Assembly: GCF_016786325.1 (NCBI RefSeq)
Contig: NZ_JADWYU010000194.1
Location: 1 to 35,135 of the forward strand
Direction: 5' to 3'
Source: Frankia nepalensis
GTDB lineage: Bacteria > Actinomycetota > Actinomycetes > Frankiales > Frankiaceae
Length of the DNA stretch: 35,135 nt
Numbering within the stretch: the stretch's first letter is position 1; the number at the start of each line of letters is the position of its first letter. The translations under genes and the position numbers were made by a program. Shown one piece after another: positions 1-8,890 of the stretch. The notes under the pieces are model-generated. The model did not search any database. It was given only the letters and a program-made list of their open reading frames with translations, and was not told the DNA's origin.

Positions 1-815
1 CGACCTGCCACCCGCAACCACCGGGAACCCTCAGCACGGCCCACTGGCCGCTACCAAGCAAACTTGCCGTCGCCCTGGGCCCTGAACCGTGCATGATGGC
101 ACCGTAACGGTCCACGTCAGACGGCCGACGGATGGCGGCGACGCGTTGGGCGGGACTTCCTGTCGTGGCCGAGGCAGGCCGCTCGCCGGGAATTGGCCGC
201 GGTACGCTCGAGTTGTTCTGGGTGCTGACGACGTCGAAACCGGCACCTTGGCAGCGACACCGACGATCATAGGCCGATCGTCGCGTCGCGAGCCGGAACG
301 GCCGGGCGCCGACCTTGACCTACAAAGTCCTCCTATGACTCGTCCCCCCGGCGTTCGGAGATGCCCACGCTCGGCGATGCCCACTGGTGCTGGCAATGGA
401 AGTAAACCGACCGGCAGAGCGCGCCGCAGGCCACGGTGGCCGGCGGGCTTCGCTGCCCCGCCGGCTGCTACCAATCACCGATTCCTCCGAGGTCCACGCT
501 CGTCCGTCGGTCCAGCTCGAAGTTCCGCGCTGCCCATCGCGGTGCGTTCCGTTCGGTTGGTGTCCCCGGGCCTTGACTGTACTGACGACCGTGGCGTGGA
601 CCGGCCGGACGCGCCAGGACCCGTGGCGATGCCGGGACAGGCATGCCCGACGACCCCGAGACAAGCCTGGTCACGCACCACAAGGTTCGACCACGCCAAG
701 GTGAAGTCACGATCGACCAGGACGGAGGCGAGGCCGCGGTGCCTGGGACAAGCGGTCCGGTTGTCCGGCTGGTCGGCCGTGGATTCAGCTGAAGACAGCT
801 AGTAGCATCCAGGAC
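1..815. other. no recognisable gene
   Basis: I find no convincing coding region here. The open frames on both strands give Arg/Pro/Ser-rich translations with no family resemblance and overlap each other. No tRNA, repeat or insertion-sequence end is visible. A short stem (AGCTG/CAGCT, 787-800) and a TAGCAT hexamer at 803-808 lie directly before the next gene and may belong to its promoter. Confidence 0.5.
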
Positions 816-1340
816 GTGGACTGGCTACCGGCAGTGAACACCGTTATTGGTGCCACCATTGGAATCGCGGCGACTAGTTTCGCGGAGCGGGCGCGCTGGA
901 AGCGGGAGAGCGCCAAGGACTGGAAGTCGACGAAGCTTGCCGCATACTCAAGATTTCTTCTGGCCACCGCTCGGGCAGTCGAGAACATGCGATTGATCGC
1001 GCTGCAGACGCATTCCGATGGCAGTGCGCGAGACCGCGCGCTGCAAGAGGCATTTCGGTCGGCCGAGATGCTGGAGGCGCGGTTCGAGATAATCACGCTC
1101 GCCTCCACTCGCGTGGCGGAAACGGCCAATCTCACCTACAGGAGAGCCAGGGACCTGCGCAGCATCCTGATGGCGGGCTCCGGACCAAGTGGAGCCCCCT
1201 ATCGCGAAACACTGGCTACCTGTTACGCCTCCTTGAGGGCCACGGCCTCCGAAATGCGGAAGGACCTGGGGCTGACAGAGCTGGATTTCATACCATTCGG
1301 CCTTCCTCCCGAGGAGGGAACACCCGACCCGCCGGCCTGA
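816..1340 (+). CDS. hypothetical protein with N-terminal hydrophobic segment
   Basis: This is a 174-residue protein I do not recognise. Residues about 5-20 (AVNTVIGATIGIAATS) form a short hydrophobic stretch that could anchor it in the membrane. The rest is mostly charged, alpha-helical-looking sequence with many Ala, Arg and Glu, and ends in an acidic Pro-rich tail. The composition is protein-like and unlike the neighbouring noncoding DNA. The GTG start lies 7 bases after a TAGCAT hexamer that could be a -10 box, so a leaderless or very short-leader transcript is possible, because no good ribosome site is seen. It converges on the substrate-binding protein gene. No function can be assigned. 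Confidence 0.6.
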   Translation: MDWLPAVNTVIGATIGIAATSFAERARWKRESAKDWKSTKLAAYSRFLLATARAVENMRLIALQTHSDGSARDRALQEAFRSAEMLEARFEIITLASTRVAETANLTYRRARDLRSILMAGSGPSGAPYRETLATCYASLRATASEMRKDLGLTELDFIPFGLPPEEGTPDPPA

Positions 1341-1666
1341 TGCGGGGCGGTGTTCCGGCTCGCGGGGCCGCTCAGCGCGGTTGGCCTCGGCGGCCGGCCT
1401 GAGGAGAAGGACGTCGAGATCGCCCACCTGTGCCCTCCCCCAGCCGTCGACTCACGTGCCGCATCGACAGGTCATCTGACCACGAACACATTTGACCGGG
1501 TGCTGCTGGCCACGCTTTCCTGGCTGCTTTCCCACCGGGCGCCATTGCTCGCCCCCGCCGCCCTGCCGCGCCAGGATCACGAACTCGTCCGCCGCCGCTG
1601 GACCTGCCTGAAGCGCCATGTCGAGCCCGCGGCCGGCATGCGCACAGGTCTTCGCGCGAAGCCCGA
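1341..1666. other. intergenic, no gene seen
   Basis: The space between the convergent hypothetical gene and the substrate-binding protein gene. I see no supported coding region. The terminator-like hairpin that follows is listed separately. Confidence 0.45.
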
Positions 1667-1698
1667 GGCCTGCCGGCGTCGCACGACGCCGGCAGGCC
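1667..1698 (-). terminator. hairpin downstream of substrate-binding protein gene
   Basis: A perfect 14-bp inverted repeat (GGCCTGCCGGCGTC at 1667-1680, its complement at 1685-1698) with a 4-base loop lies about 50 bases after the minus-strand stop at 1746. There is no U-run, which is common for actinobacterial terminators. It may also stop the converging transcript from the left. Confidence 0.65.
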
Positions 1699-1745
1699 CG
1701 ACAGAGGCAACGACTCGCCGTGGCAGGCGAGGCGTCAGTGCTGGT

Positions 1746-3050
1746 TCAGTCGTCGATCGGTGAGGAACCCAGCACGTCGTACTCCTTGGGCTGGCCCTTG
1801 GCGTCCAGGGTCGTGACCAGCCCGCCGCGGACACAGATCGCCGGCGACGTCGGGCTGGCCTTGCCGTTGCAGCGGAACTCGAGCCCACCCGCGCCCGGCA
1901 GTTCCTTCTCTGGCATCGCCTTGATGGCGGCGGCGATACTGGCAGAGGTGATCTCTCCCTGGATGTCCTCGACCGCGGTCTGGAAGCCGGCAAGCGAGAT
2001 GAACATGCTTATCCCGCCGGGCAGGGTGGTGTCAATGTCCGTGCCATAGGACTGCGCGACGGCCTTGTAGAGGCGGGACGACGGGTTGTCCGTTCCGAGC
2101 GGTGCCGTCGCGGCGATAACCATGCCATCGAGGACGTCGCCTGGCACGGCCTCGCGGGTCGCGTCACTGATGCACTGCGAGACACCGCTGACCTCACCCG
2201 TGAAGCCGATCGCTCGCAGGCCGTTCAGCGCGCTGATGCAGAACGAGTCGTTCCCCAGCACGTAGACGAGCCCAGGGTCGTCGCCGATGGTCTGCATCTG
2301 CGGCGCCATGTCAGCGGTGCCCGGGGGAACCGGGACTAGTTTGAGTTCGATACCCGCCGCCCTGAACTGCTCCGGCGCGACCGTCTTATAGATGTCCAGT
2401 GCCGCCGGCACGTCGATGATGATCGCCGTGACCTTCTTGAGACCGTTTTCCTTCGCTAGCTGGATGGGCAAGGTTATCCTGGGAAAGATCGGGTCGGCCA
2501 GGATGAAGGTCGACTCGCTGTCCCGCAGCATCGCTCCACCGTTTCCGGCATACAACATCACCGGCACCTTCGCGTCGTGCAGCGGCTGCCAGAGGTTTTC
2601 CGACGCCGCTGTCAATCCGACGACGACGGCCGCGACATCCTCCTCGATCATGCGGTTCGCGCAGTCGGTGGTCTTCGCAGGGTCAGCCAGCGCCTCGCAC
2701 TTCACCAGCTGTATGGGACGACCGCCGATGCCGGAGCGCCGGTCGTTCAACCATTTGGCAGTGGCGTCCGCCACCTGCAACTCGACGGTTAGGTCGTTGA
2801 TCGGACTCTTGCCGTCCGAGATGACTCCGATCTTGACAGGGTCACCCTTCGCCGGGGCCACTGGCCCGAGCACGTCGGTGGTGCTCCCGGCGCTCGGCGG
2901 CGCGCTCTCGCTCTCGTCCTGCCCGCTACCGCCGCATCCAGCGGCAAAAAGCAGGCCAGCGGTAACCACGGATAGGACGGATAAGCGGCGGCCGACCGGC
3001 CTTCGATTTGGATCCGGTCGCGCCGCCAGCGAGATCGACATGTTTTTCAT
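1746..3050 (-). CDS. ABC transporter substrate-binding lipoprotein (branched-chain amino acid type)
   Basis: The 434-residue protein has a lipoprotein signal: Arg-rich start, hydrophobic core at about 23-37 and lipobox AAGC with Cys39 as the lipidated residue. A Ser/Pro/Thr-rich linker leads to a periplasmic-binding fold of the Leu/Ile/Val class (KIGVISDGKSPINDL near residue 73, then alternating strands and helices). Such proteins capture a solute outside the membrane and deliver it to an ABC permease. No permease or ATPase gene is adjacent, so this is an orphan receptor, or its partners lie elsewhere. In this family the solute may be an amino acid, amide or aromatic acid. The ATG is preceded by GAGAGGTG at 3055-3062. 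A strong hairpin follows the stop. Confidence 0.9.
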   Translation of the reverse strand: MKNMSISLAARPDPNRRPVGRRLSVLSVVTAGLLFAAGCGGSGQDESESAPPSAGSTTDVLGPVAPAKGDPVKIGVISDGKSPINDLTVELQVADATAKWLNDRRSGIGGRPIQLVKCEALADPAKTTDCANRMIEEDVAAVVVGLTAASENLWQPLHDAKVPVMLYAGNGGAMLRDSESTFILADPIFPRITLPIQLAKENGLKKVTAIIIDVPAALDIYKTVAPEQFRAAGIELKLVPVPPGTADMAPQMQTIGDDPGLVYVLGNDSFCISALNGLRAIGFTGEVSGVSQCISDATREAVPGDVLDGMVIAATAPLGTDNPSSRLYKAVAQSYGTDIDTTLPGGISMFISLAGFQTAVEDIQGEITSASIAAAIKAMPEKELPGAGGLEFRCNGKASPTSPAICVRGGLVTTLDAKGQPKEYDVLGSSPIDD

Positions 3051-3717
3051 GTAGCACCTCTCGAACTTTAGTCGGGCGTCACTGGTCGATGGCCAGGACG
3101 TTTATCTGGAGGTCTGCCGTCACTGACACGGCGCGCAGAAGACCGCCAGCACAGAAGCGGCGGTCCTTAACAGGTGCCTGGTCACCCCAAGGACGCGGGC
3201 GTCCCGTATCGCCGCGGCCGTCAAGTCCCTCCAGCCTCATGAGGGCGCGCGGTTTTCCATGCTCGGCGCACTACTTGTGCCGCCGAGGTCCAGTCACCTG
3301 GACGGCGGTCCTGGCGATGTCTCGACGGATACCAAGCGCGAGACGCCGCCGCTTCGCCCGCCGCACGCCGGCACGGAAACGAAGATCATGGTTTCGAGGC
3401 CGGTATGGGTTCAGGTATTTTCGACTGCCCACGGGGGCCGGCGGAAACTTCCTCCTCGATATCCCGAAGCCAGCTGATCGCGGCGAACGCGTCGTGGACG
3501 ACGGGCTGGATGCTTTCCGGTTGCATTTCGGACTGGCTGCTCATGCGCCGGAAGGTGCTGGACGATGTCAAAAGGCTGATGAATGACCGGACGTCGGGGC
3601 CGGCGGGCGGCTCACCGCGTTCGATGCCTCCGCGCGGCGCTCGCTCGTGGACCCTGCCAGCCCTCGCCGTCGGCTTTGTCGCGCGACGCTTCCTATTGCC
3701 GGTCGCGGGTCGCGGCG
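3051..3717. other. intergenic, no intact gene
   Basis: The leader of the substrate-binding protein gene and a stretch without a convincing gene. A minus-strand frame ending near 3386 has a short protein-like run (QPVVHDAFAAISWLRDIEEE) but no family match or ribosome site. With the remnants immediately to the right, this region looks like decaying DNA. Confidence 0.4.
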
Positions 3718-3810
3718 CCAACGAGAGAGGGAGGAGGGTCGCATATGGTTGAAGTGGAGGTCGACCTGCCGCGGCAGGACGATGAGGTCTTCACGGACTG
3801 ATCCGGGGTC
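3718..3810 (-). pseudogene. remnant of TetR-family regulator (C-terminal domain)
   Basis: About 31 codons on the minus strand read DPGSVREDLIVLPRQVDLHF and continue to HMRPSSL. They align with the ligand domain of the intact TetR regulator at 31984-32541, which reads DTGSVREDLIAMLSQLVTYL and continues to ILVFPSL. The GSVREDLI block is identical. The DNA-binding domain and the rest are absent. It lies just downstream, in the same direction, of an amidohydrolase remnant. The similarity is short, so chance cannot be fully excluded, but the pairing with the second remnant makes decay of an ancestral copy likely. Confidence 0.45.
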
Positions 3811-3862
3811 GCGCCTGGCCACGGTGCTGACACCCATGAGAGCGCTGTATGGGCGAATGTGC

Positions 3863-4114
3863 TCACGAGCCCCGGTCGGTGAACGCGCCCGGTGTGAGGC
3901 CCTGCTCCTCCCGCGGCCAGCCCACCGTCGCCGGCATCCCGAGTGGGGTGGACGTCCTGCGTGCCCAGAAGACCCATTCGTCGGCACCGTGCCGCTTGTG
4001 GGCAGGCGCGGGTGCCAGGTCGAGCCACCTCACGGACACACGCTTCTCGTATGCGTCCGGCGGCTCGATCAGGCGGTCGTTGTCGCCGACCAGGATCTTG
4101 TCGTCCTGGTTCAT
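3863..4114 (-). pseudogene. 5' remnant of Amidohydrolase-2 family gene
   Basis: The 83-codon fragment starts with ATG after a good ribosome site (GAGAGGGG) and is clearly homologous to the first ~80 residues of the intact amidohydrolase at 29354-30622. Shared blocks include LIEPPD/MIEPPD, WLD.AP, DEWVF, TSTP.GM.ATVGWP and GAF. After GAF the frame changes to TDRGS and stops, and the rest of the ~420-residue protein is missing. The N-terminal metal-ligand motif is also lost (DDH in the intact protein, NDR here). The retained ribosome site and start, with lost catalytic residues, indicate a once functional gene now decayed. Confidence 0.8.
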
Positions 4115-4347
4115 GCGGTACCCCTCTCGCCGGTGGGACGGGCAGGTTCTCCCCGTGACGCGTCGCCCGCATCCCGACCGGGCGGGAGGTCTCGCAGTAG
4201 CGCGTTGGTCCGGGGCACGAGCGTGGCCTGCGTGAGGGGAAGCAGGCCGCGCCTGGCAGCCACGGCGCGGGGCGGCCCATCCGACACTGCCATCGGCAAT
4301 CCGCTCGTCGCAGCTCATGACCACCACCAGGCCCGCCCCCGGACGAC

Positions 4348-4400
4348 GATATGAGATGAGACTGTCTCGTTTACTTTCGGGTCACTCGCTCCCGCAGTCA
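4348..4400 (+). promoter_or_regulatory. operator/promoter block, copy 1 (degenerate -10)
   Basis: The 22-base block 4356-4377 is identical to the matching parts of copies 2 and 3. It contains the 11-bp palindrome GAGACTGTCTC at 4358-4368 overlapping a -35-like TTTACT at 4370-4375. The hexamer 17 bases further on is CGCAGT rather than TACAGT, so the -10 seems lost. ATGAG is duplicated just upstream. No intact gene follows on the plus strand, and the amidohydrolase remnant lies divergently to the left. It is probably a decayed regulatory region of the ancestral locus. Confidence 0.65.
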
Positions 4401-4620
4401 AGACCCAGAGAGGCTCCGTTGTGTCGAGGCGACCTGGGGCACGGCGGGGCCGGGCAGGCGGGCGGTTCAGACGGCCAGAGCGAGCCCGACGACCGACGGC
4501 GCACTGCCTGATCATGCCCGACCTGTTGATCCGTCCACCGCGCCCGGCCGACGCATCGGCCTCCCGCGACGCCGTCCCCGCGGTTCACACCCAGGAGCCC
4601 GCCTGCTTCCAGCGGCGATT

Positions 4621-4676
4621 TGATATGAGACTGTCTCGTTTACTTTCAGCCTTGGTCGCCCTACAGTCAGGGTCCA
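4621..4676 (+). promoter_or_regulatory. operator/promoter block, copy 2, upstream of hydrolase
   Basis: The 26 bases at 4621-4646 are identical to copy 3 at 33875-33900. The palindrome GAGACTGTCTC (4627-4637) ends just before -35 TTTACT (4639-4644). A 17-base spacer and -10 TACAGT (4662-4667) follow. A palindrome against the -35 is the classic place for a repressor, and TetR-type proteins bind sites of this kind. The first ATG lies 8 bases after the -10, at 4676, so the transcript may start on or next to an initiation codon. Confidence 0.75.
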
Positions 4677-4846
4677 TGAAGAGGGCAAGATCATCCGATG
4701 GCGGCCCTTCGCCTGCACCGGGCGACGGAGCGCTGGAGGTCGACAGGCGTCCACGAGTCGGAACGATGTCCTTACCGAGCGCCCAAGACTCCTCCGGCGG
4801 AGCGCGCCCCGCGGACCGCTGGCCGGTGGGCGGTGGGAGGCCATGA
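4676..4846 (+). CDS. possible leaderless 56-residue ORF coupled to the hydrolase gene
   Basis: An ATG 8 bases past the TACAGT -10 opens a 56-codon frame whose TGA overlaps the ATG of the hydrolase gene (ATGA at 4843-4846). The product is a Pro/Gly/Arg-rich, hydrophilic peptide with no family resemblance. Leaderless mRNAs are common in actinobacteria, and an overlapping stop/start would couple translation to the hydrolase, whose own ribosome site (GGGAGG) is only two bases from its ATG. The frame may therefore act as a translated leader rather than make a useful protein. Alternatively it is chance in GC-rich DNA. Confidence 0.3.
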   Translation: MKRARSSDGGPSPAPGDGALEVDRRPRVGTMSLPSAQDSSGGARPADRWPVGGGRP

Positions 4847-6429
4847 CTGTCTCTGGGAAAGATCGGGCGGACCTGGGGCTCGTCACAACGCCGGTCCGGC
4901 GCGGTCGGACGACCCGCGCACGGCTGTTTCCGGTGATCGGCGTGGTCTGTGTCGCGGCGGCGGGACTGGTGGCATGTTCGGGCAGTGGCGGCAGCGGACA
5001 GTCGTCGTCAACCGCGCCCCCGAGCGGTGCCACGACGACCACACTCGCCCGCCCGGACGGGCCGGCGGCCGACCTGTCAATGGAGATCGCAGGCGGGGAT
5101 GGCGCGTTCATGGGCGAGGCGGAGCCACCAGATCTGCGGCGCCTCGGCTACGTGGAGCACGAGTACCTTGCCACCGGGACCGCGTCGTCGTACCGCGTCG
5201 CCGGTGCGCTCACCCACGACGGCAGGTGGACGTTCACCCCGGACGCGACCGCGCCCTACCGAACCCGGATCGTCGTGCGCCAGCCGGCAAAGGCCTCGGC
5301 GTTCAGCGGCAACGCCGTTGTCGAATGGCTGAACGTCAGCGGCGGGTCGGACGCTGATCCGGAATGGGTCAGTCTCGAGGAAGAGATCGTACGTCGAGGT
5401 GACGTCTGGGTTGGCGTGTCCGCCCAGCTGATCGGCGTCGTGGGTGGCCCAGTGCGGGTGCCGACCAGCGTCGGTGCGGACATAGCAGGCAAGGGCCTCG
5501 CGGCGATCAATCCTGCCCGGTACGGCGCCCTGCAACTTGAGCATCCCGGCGACGGCTTCTCGTTCGACATCTACACGCAGGTAGCCCGCGCGATTCGAGC
5601 GGGCGCGGGCATGGACGGATTGCGACCGCAACGGCTGATCGCGGCTGGGGAGTCACAGTCGGCGTTCGCGCTCGTCACCTACTACAACGGCGTTCAGCCC
5701 CTTACCCGCCAGTTTGACGGCTTCTTCGTGCACAGCCGGGGGGCGGTCGGGCTGCCACTCGTGGAACCAGGCAAGTCCGCCGACATCGCCGCCGCGCTTG
5801 GCGGAACACCGGCGATCTTCCGCACGGACCAGGACGCACCCGTGCTCGACGCCCAGACCGAGTCCGATGTCACGAGTGTCCTCAACTCGTACGCGGCGCG
5901 CCAACCCGACACCGATCGTTTCCGGCTCTGGGAGGTCGCGGGCACCGCCCACGCTGACGCGCACCTGGTCGGCTCGGCCGCCGCGTCGTTCGACTGCGGT
6001 GTACCGGTCAACAACGGTCCGATGCACCTCGTCGCGAAGTCGGCGCTGCGTGCGCTCACGACATGGATCACGGCGGGCAAGCCTCCGGTCATCGCGCCGC
6101 GCCTTACCGTGCAGCCAGCCACGACGCCACAGATCAGCCGCGACGCCGATGGCATCGCCCTCGGTGGCATCCGCACGCCTCTGGTCGACGTGCCAGTCGC
6201 GATCCTGTCCGGCGCGCCCGGTTCGAAGCCCTCGGCGATCTGCCTGCTGGTCGGCTCGACCCAGCCGCTGTCGACCACTCGGCTCGCCCAGCTCTATCCC
6301 TCACCCGCTGCGTACCTGCAGCGCTACACCGCCGCCGCCGACAAGAGCATCAAGGATGGCTACGTGGTCCGCGAGGACCGCCCCGCGCTGCTGGCGTTCG
6401 CCGAGCCGTCGCGCATCACCGCCGGATAG
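4843..6429 (+). CDS. secreted alpha/beta-hydrolase-domain lipoprotein
   Basis: The 528-residue protein has a lipoprotein signal (hydrophobic core about 28-44, lipobox LVAC, Cys45), followed by a Ser/Gly/Thr linker and one large catalytic region. GESQS at 269-273 places the likely nucleophile at Ser271, and AGTAHAD places a likely catalytic His at 370. The pattern matches the 'alpha/beta hydrolase domain-containing' family of actinobacteria and proteobacteria, often found in catabolic loci as esterases or lactonases. It would act outside the membrane, perhaps freeing a substrate by ester cleavage. The gene lies behind operator/promoter copy 2 and overlaps a possible leader ORF. The IS701-family element begins about 290 bases downstream. 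Confidence 0.85.
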   Translation: MTVSGKDRADLGLVTTPVRRGRTTRARLFPVIGVVCVAAAGLVACSGSGGSGQSSSTAPPSGATTTTLARPDGPAADLSMEIAGGDGAFMGEAEPPDLRRLGYVEHEYLATGTASSYRVAGALTHDGRWTFTPDATAPYRTRIVVRQPAKASAFSGNAVVEWLNVSGGSDADPEWVSLEEEIVRRGDVWVGVSAQLIGVVGGPVRVPTSVGADIAGKGLAAINPARYGALQLEHPGDGFSFDIYTQVARAIRAGAGMDGLRPQRLIAAGESQSAFALVTYYNGVQPLTRQFDGFFVHSRGAVGLPLVEPGKSADIAAALGGTPAIFRTDQDAPVLDAQTESDVTSVLNSYAARQPDTDRFRLWEVAGTAHADAHLVGSAAASFDCGVPVNNGPMHLVAKSALRALTTWITAGKPPVIAPRLTVQPATTPQISRDADGIALGGIRTPLVDVPVAILSGAPGSKPSAICLLVGSTQPLSTTRLAQLYPSPAAYLQRYTAAADKSIKDGYVVREDRPALLAFAEPSRITAG

Positions 6430-6718
6430 CTCTCGATGTCGTCAGCGGCCCTGAGAACGCCACATGTTGGTCTACCACGGCCTCGCCGGCGCGGAAGCGG
6501 TGGTCGACGGCCTTTGTCCCGAGCGGACAAGACGTCATGAGTGAGATCCGCGCCTTCGCTGCCTCCGCTCCCGTCTGCCACCCGACGTCACCGACCATGT
6601 GGAGAAGGCGTCAGAGCCGCTGCCCACAACCGCGGGCGACGGCTGACGACGAGGGCAGAACCACCGGTGCGCCGGGCTGTCGAAAGCACAGTGGCTCGCA
6701 TGCCCCACCGGACAGTCC
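6430..6718. other. intergenic, no gene seen
   Basis: The sequence between the hydrolase stop and the IS target duplication. Short frames on both strands show no family resemblance. It would have been continuous with the start of the oxidoreductase locus at 14251 before the IS inserted. Confidence 0.4.
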
Positions 6719-6722
6719 TAGT
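6719..6722 (+). repeat. target-site duplication CTAG, left
   Basis: CTAG lies directly outside the left inverted repeat and is matched by CTAG at 14247-14250. A 4-bp duplication of YTAR type, here CTAG, is the known signature of IS701-family insertion. Confidence 0.85.
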
Positions 6723-6746
6723 ACTCCAGCCCGACTTCTGTGATCG
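6723..6746 (+). repeat. IS701-family left terminal inverted repeat
   Basis: 24 bp beginning TACTCCAGCCCGACTTC. It is a perfect inverted match to 14223-14246 and abuts the CTAG duplication. Confidence 0.93.
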
Positions 6747-6788
6747 TTTGGATCTGGTGGGTCTGGGTTAGGTGGCCGGGTCGGCATC

Positions 6789-7757
6789 GTGCGGCGTGGT
6801 GGGCCCGGACATGAAGGGGCCACCGGTGATCATCGCGGGTTTGTGACGACACGTGAAGATCAGCCGGTGGCCGTGTGCCCCAGCGTAGACCCTGACGGGT
6901 GGCGAGAAGCGTTCGAGGTCTTCACCGGCCGGCTCGACCGTCGGTTCGGCCGGGTCGAGTCGCGGGGGCGGATGCGCCGGTTCCTGTCCGGGCTGATGGC
7001 GGGGCTGCCGCGGGTGAACTGCTGGACGCTGGCCGAGCATGCCGGGGAGTCCTCGCCGGGCGGGATGCAGCACTTTTTGGCTGGTGCGGTGTGGGACGAC
7101 GACGGGCTGCGCGCCGACCTGCGGGACTACGTCGTCGAGACGTTCGGCGACCCGGAGGCGGTGTTCGTGTTCGACGAGACCGGCGACGTGAAGAAGGGAA
7201 CGGCCACCGTCGGGGTCCAGCGCCAGTACACCGGCACGGCGGGGCGGATCGAGAACTCCCAGGTCGCGGTCTATCTGACGTATGCCACCGCGGCCGGGCA
7301 CGCCCTGATCGACAACGCCCTCTACCTGCCGGCCTCGTGGACGTCGGCCCCCGGGCGGCTGTCCGCGGCGGGCGTGCCCGACGGCGTGGCCTTCGCGACC
7401 AAGCCCGCGCTCGCCCGCCGCATGGTCACCGATGCGCTCGACGCCCAGGTCCCGGCCGCCTGGGCCACCGGCGACGAGGTCTACGGCAACGACCCCGCCC
7501 TGCGCGCGGCGCTGGCCCGCCGCCGGCTCGGCTACGTGCTGGCCGTCGCGAAGACCCACCAGATCGACACGAAGGCGGGGAAGAAGAAGGCGATCGACCT
7601 CGCTGTCACCCTGCCCGCCACCGCCTGGAACAGGGTCTCCGCCGGCAACGGCGCCAAAGGCCACAGGCTCTACGACTGGGCGCTCGTCACCACCGGCGAC
7701 CAGGACCTGCCCGGCGAGCACCACCTGCTGATCCGCCGGAACATCAACACCGGTGAG
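6789..7757 (+). pseudogene. IS701-family transposase, 5' part (interrupted)
   Basis: 323 codons of a DDE transposase. FDETGD gives the first catalytic Asp (129) and ATGDEVYG the second (229). The reading frame runs to RRNINTGE, then enters the group II intron and meets a stop at 7764-7766. Joining codon 323 to position 13811 restores TGE-HAFYRTHSPTPVPL, which fits the family's usual TGELAFYR...SPTPVPL register and gives a 460-residue protein with the third acidic residue in the 3' part. The GTG at 6789 is the first possible start, and GTG at 6843 in the same frame is an alternative. Confidence 0.9.
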
Positions 7758-7765
7758 GTCGGGTA

Positions 7766-7791
7766 GCGGCGGCGCATTACTGCGCCGCCGC
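7766..7791 (-). ncRNA. group II intron domain VI-like hairpin
   Basis: An 11-bp perfect stem (GCGGCGGCGCA on the minus strand) is closed by a GTAA tetraloop, between domain V and the 3' intron end. The position fits domain VI. No bulged branch-point A is visible in the stem, which is unusual and may mean hydrolytic splicing or a different pairing. Confidence 0.55.
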
Positions 7792-7798
7792 CCCCTCG

Positions 7799-7833
7799 GA
7801 ACCCGGCGGGCCACTCGTCGCGGCACCGGGCTC
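7799..7833 (-). ncRNA. group II intron domain V
   Basis: The 35-nt minus-strand sequence folds as domain V. A 9-bp lower helix pairs GAGCCCGGU with GCCGGGUUC and contains the AGC triad. A 2-nt CC bulge follows. The 5-bp upper helix pairs GCCGC with GUGGC and is capped by GACGA. It lies 25 bases after the maturase stop, as expected. Confidence 0.85.
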
Positions 7834-7858
7834 GGGCTCCCGCGTGGGCGGGCAGACC

Positions 7859-8887
7859 CTACAGATCCATGTCCGTACCGGCTGTGGCGGCGCCTGGCTG
7901 GTGCCGGTGGCAGTCGGTGTGTACGAGGCGGTGTCGATCGTCGGCGTGACCATCCGCGCCGGGCACCGTGACCGTGGTGTAGACGGTCGCGGTGCGGGCG
8001 TCCCGGAACCACGTTTCCCATTGGCTGGGGGAGTCGGGTGGCTGGTCGTCGTAGAGCAGGTCGTCCCCGCAGAGTGGGCACCGGCCGCGCTGGGCGCGCA
8101 GGGCGCGCCCGGTTGTCGGTGCCAGGGGCGGGTGTTGGCGGCTGTGCCGCCTCCGCCGGTCTGCCCAGTACTGGGCCAGGGCCGGGTCATCCGGGGATGA
8201 CCGGCCCGCCACGGGGATGTGCCGGACGATCGGGGTCCAGGCGTACTTGTGGAGGTAGGCGCCCGTTTTCGGGTCACCGAAGACCCACCGGTCGTTCCTG
8301 GACGGGTTGTGCGGGCCGAAGTAGCGCCCGGCGACCCACCGGCGGTTGTGGTTACGGTGGCTGCGGCGGGCCCAGCTCTGAAGCCGATACCACAGCCATC
8401 TGTCGAGGGCGGCGAACGCCTCCTTCGACACCTTGGTGCGGAAGTAGGCCGCCTGTCCCCGAATGATCGGGTTGAGGTGGCCGACGACCGCGGCCGCCGG
8501 CTGGCCGCGCAGGGCGCGCAGTTCGGCCTTGAGTCGCCGTCGGATCCTGATGAGCGCTTCCTTGCTGGGCTTGATCAGCAGTTTCGGGCCGTCCTTGGTG
8601 GTGTACCTGCGGACGTTGAAGGACAGGAAGTCGAACCCTTCCTCGATGGCCACGACCCTGGTCTTCGCCGGGTTGAAGCGAAGGCCGGTGGGCGCAAGCC
8701 ACTCGGTCAGGCGTTCTCGGACCTGTTCCGCCTCCTCGGCGCTGTGACACAATGCGACCAGGTCGTCCGCGTAGACAATGATCACGGGGGTTCCTGGTCT
8801 GGTTTCTCCTCTCTTGTTGTACCGGGTTCCGGCGGCTTCCTCGATGCCCTGGAGAGCGATGTTCAGGAGTAACGGTGAGATGACCCC
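7859..8887 (-). pseudogene. ltrA: group II intron reverse transcriptase/maturase, C-terminal part with HNH domain
   Basis: 342 codons resume the reverse transcriptase exactly after the break: GVISPLLLNIALQGIEEA and then YADD, the polymerase active site. The thumb and maturase (X) domain follow (FDFLSFNVRRY, IRGQAAYFRTKVSKEAF). The C-terminus has an HNH endonuclease-type zinc motif (CPLCGDD, then LVHTDCHRHQ). Joined to the N-terminal part at 12376-13122 it gives a 591-residue protein of normal length. The RIT insertion separates it from its start, so no full maturase can be made here. Confidence 0.92.
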
Positions 8888-8890
8888 GCC
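8886..8890 (+). repeat. CCGCC direct repeat at left RIT boundary
   Basis: CCGCC occurs at both edges of the inserted RIT element (8886-8890 and 12374-12378) but is expected once in the uninterrupted maturase gene (GGCGG within CAG-GGC-GGG). It marks the recombination crossover or target repeat. Confidence 0.6.

Noticed and set aside
89-802. A long plus-strand open frame of 237 codons.
   Set aside because: Its translation is Arg/Pro-rich with no domain, no ribosome site, and overlaps equally long frames on the other strand. This is normal for GC-rich noncoding DNA.
3386-3721. A minus-strand frame with a protein-like piece (VHDAFAAISWLRDIEEEV).
   Set aside because: Too short, no ribosome site and no recognisable family. 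It may be part of the decayed patch but cannot be supported as a gene.
7859-8200. Plus-strand frames across the maturase C-terminal part.
   Set aside because: They are antisense shadows. The minus strand gives a complete maturase/HNH domain.
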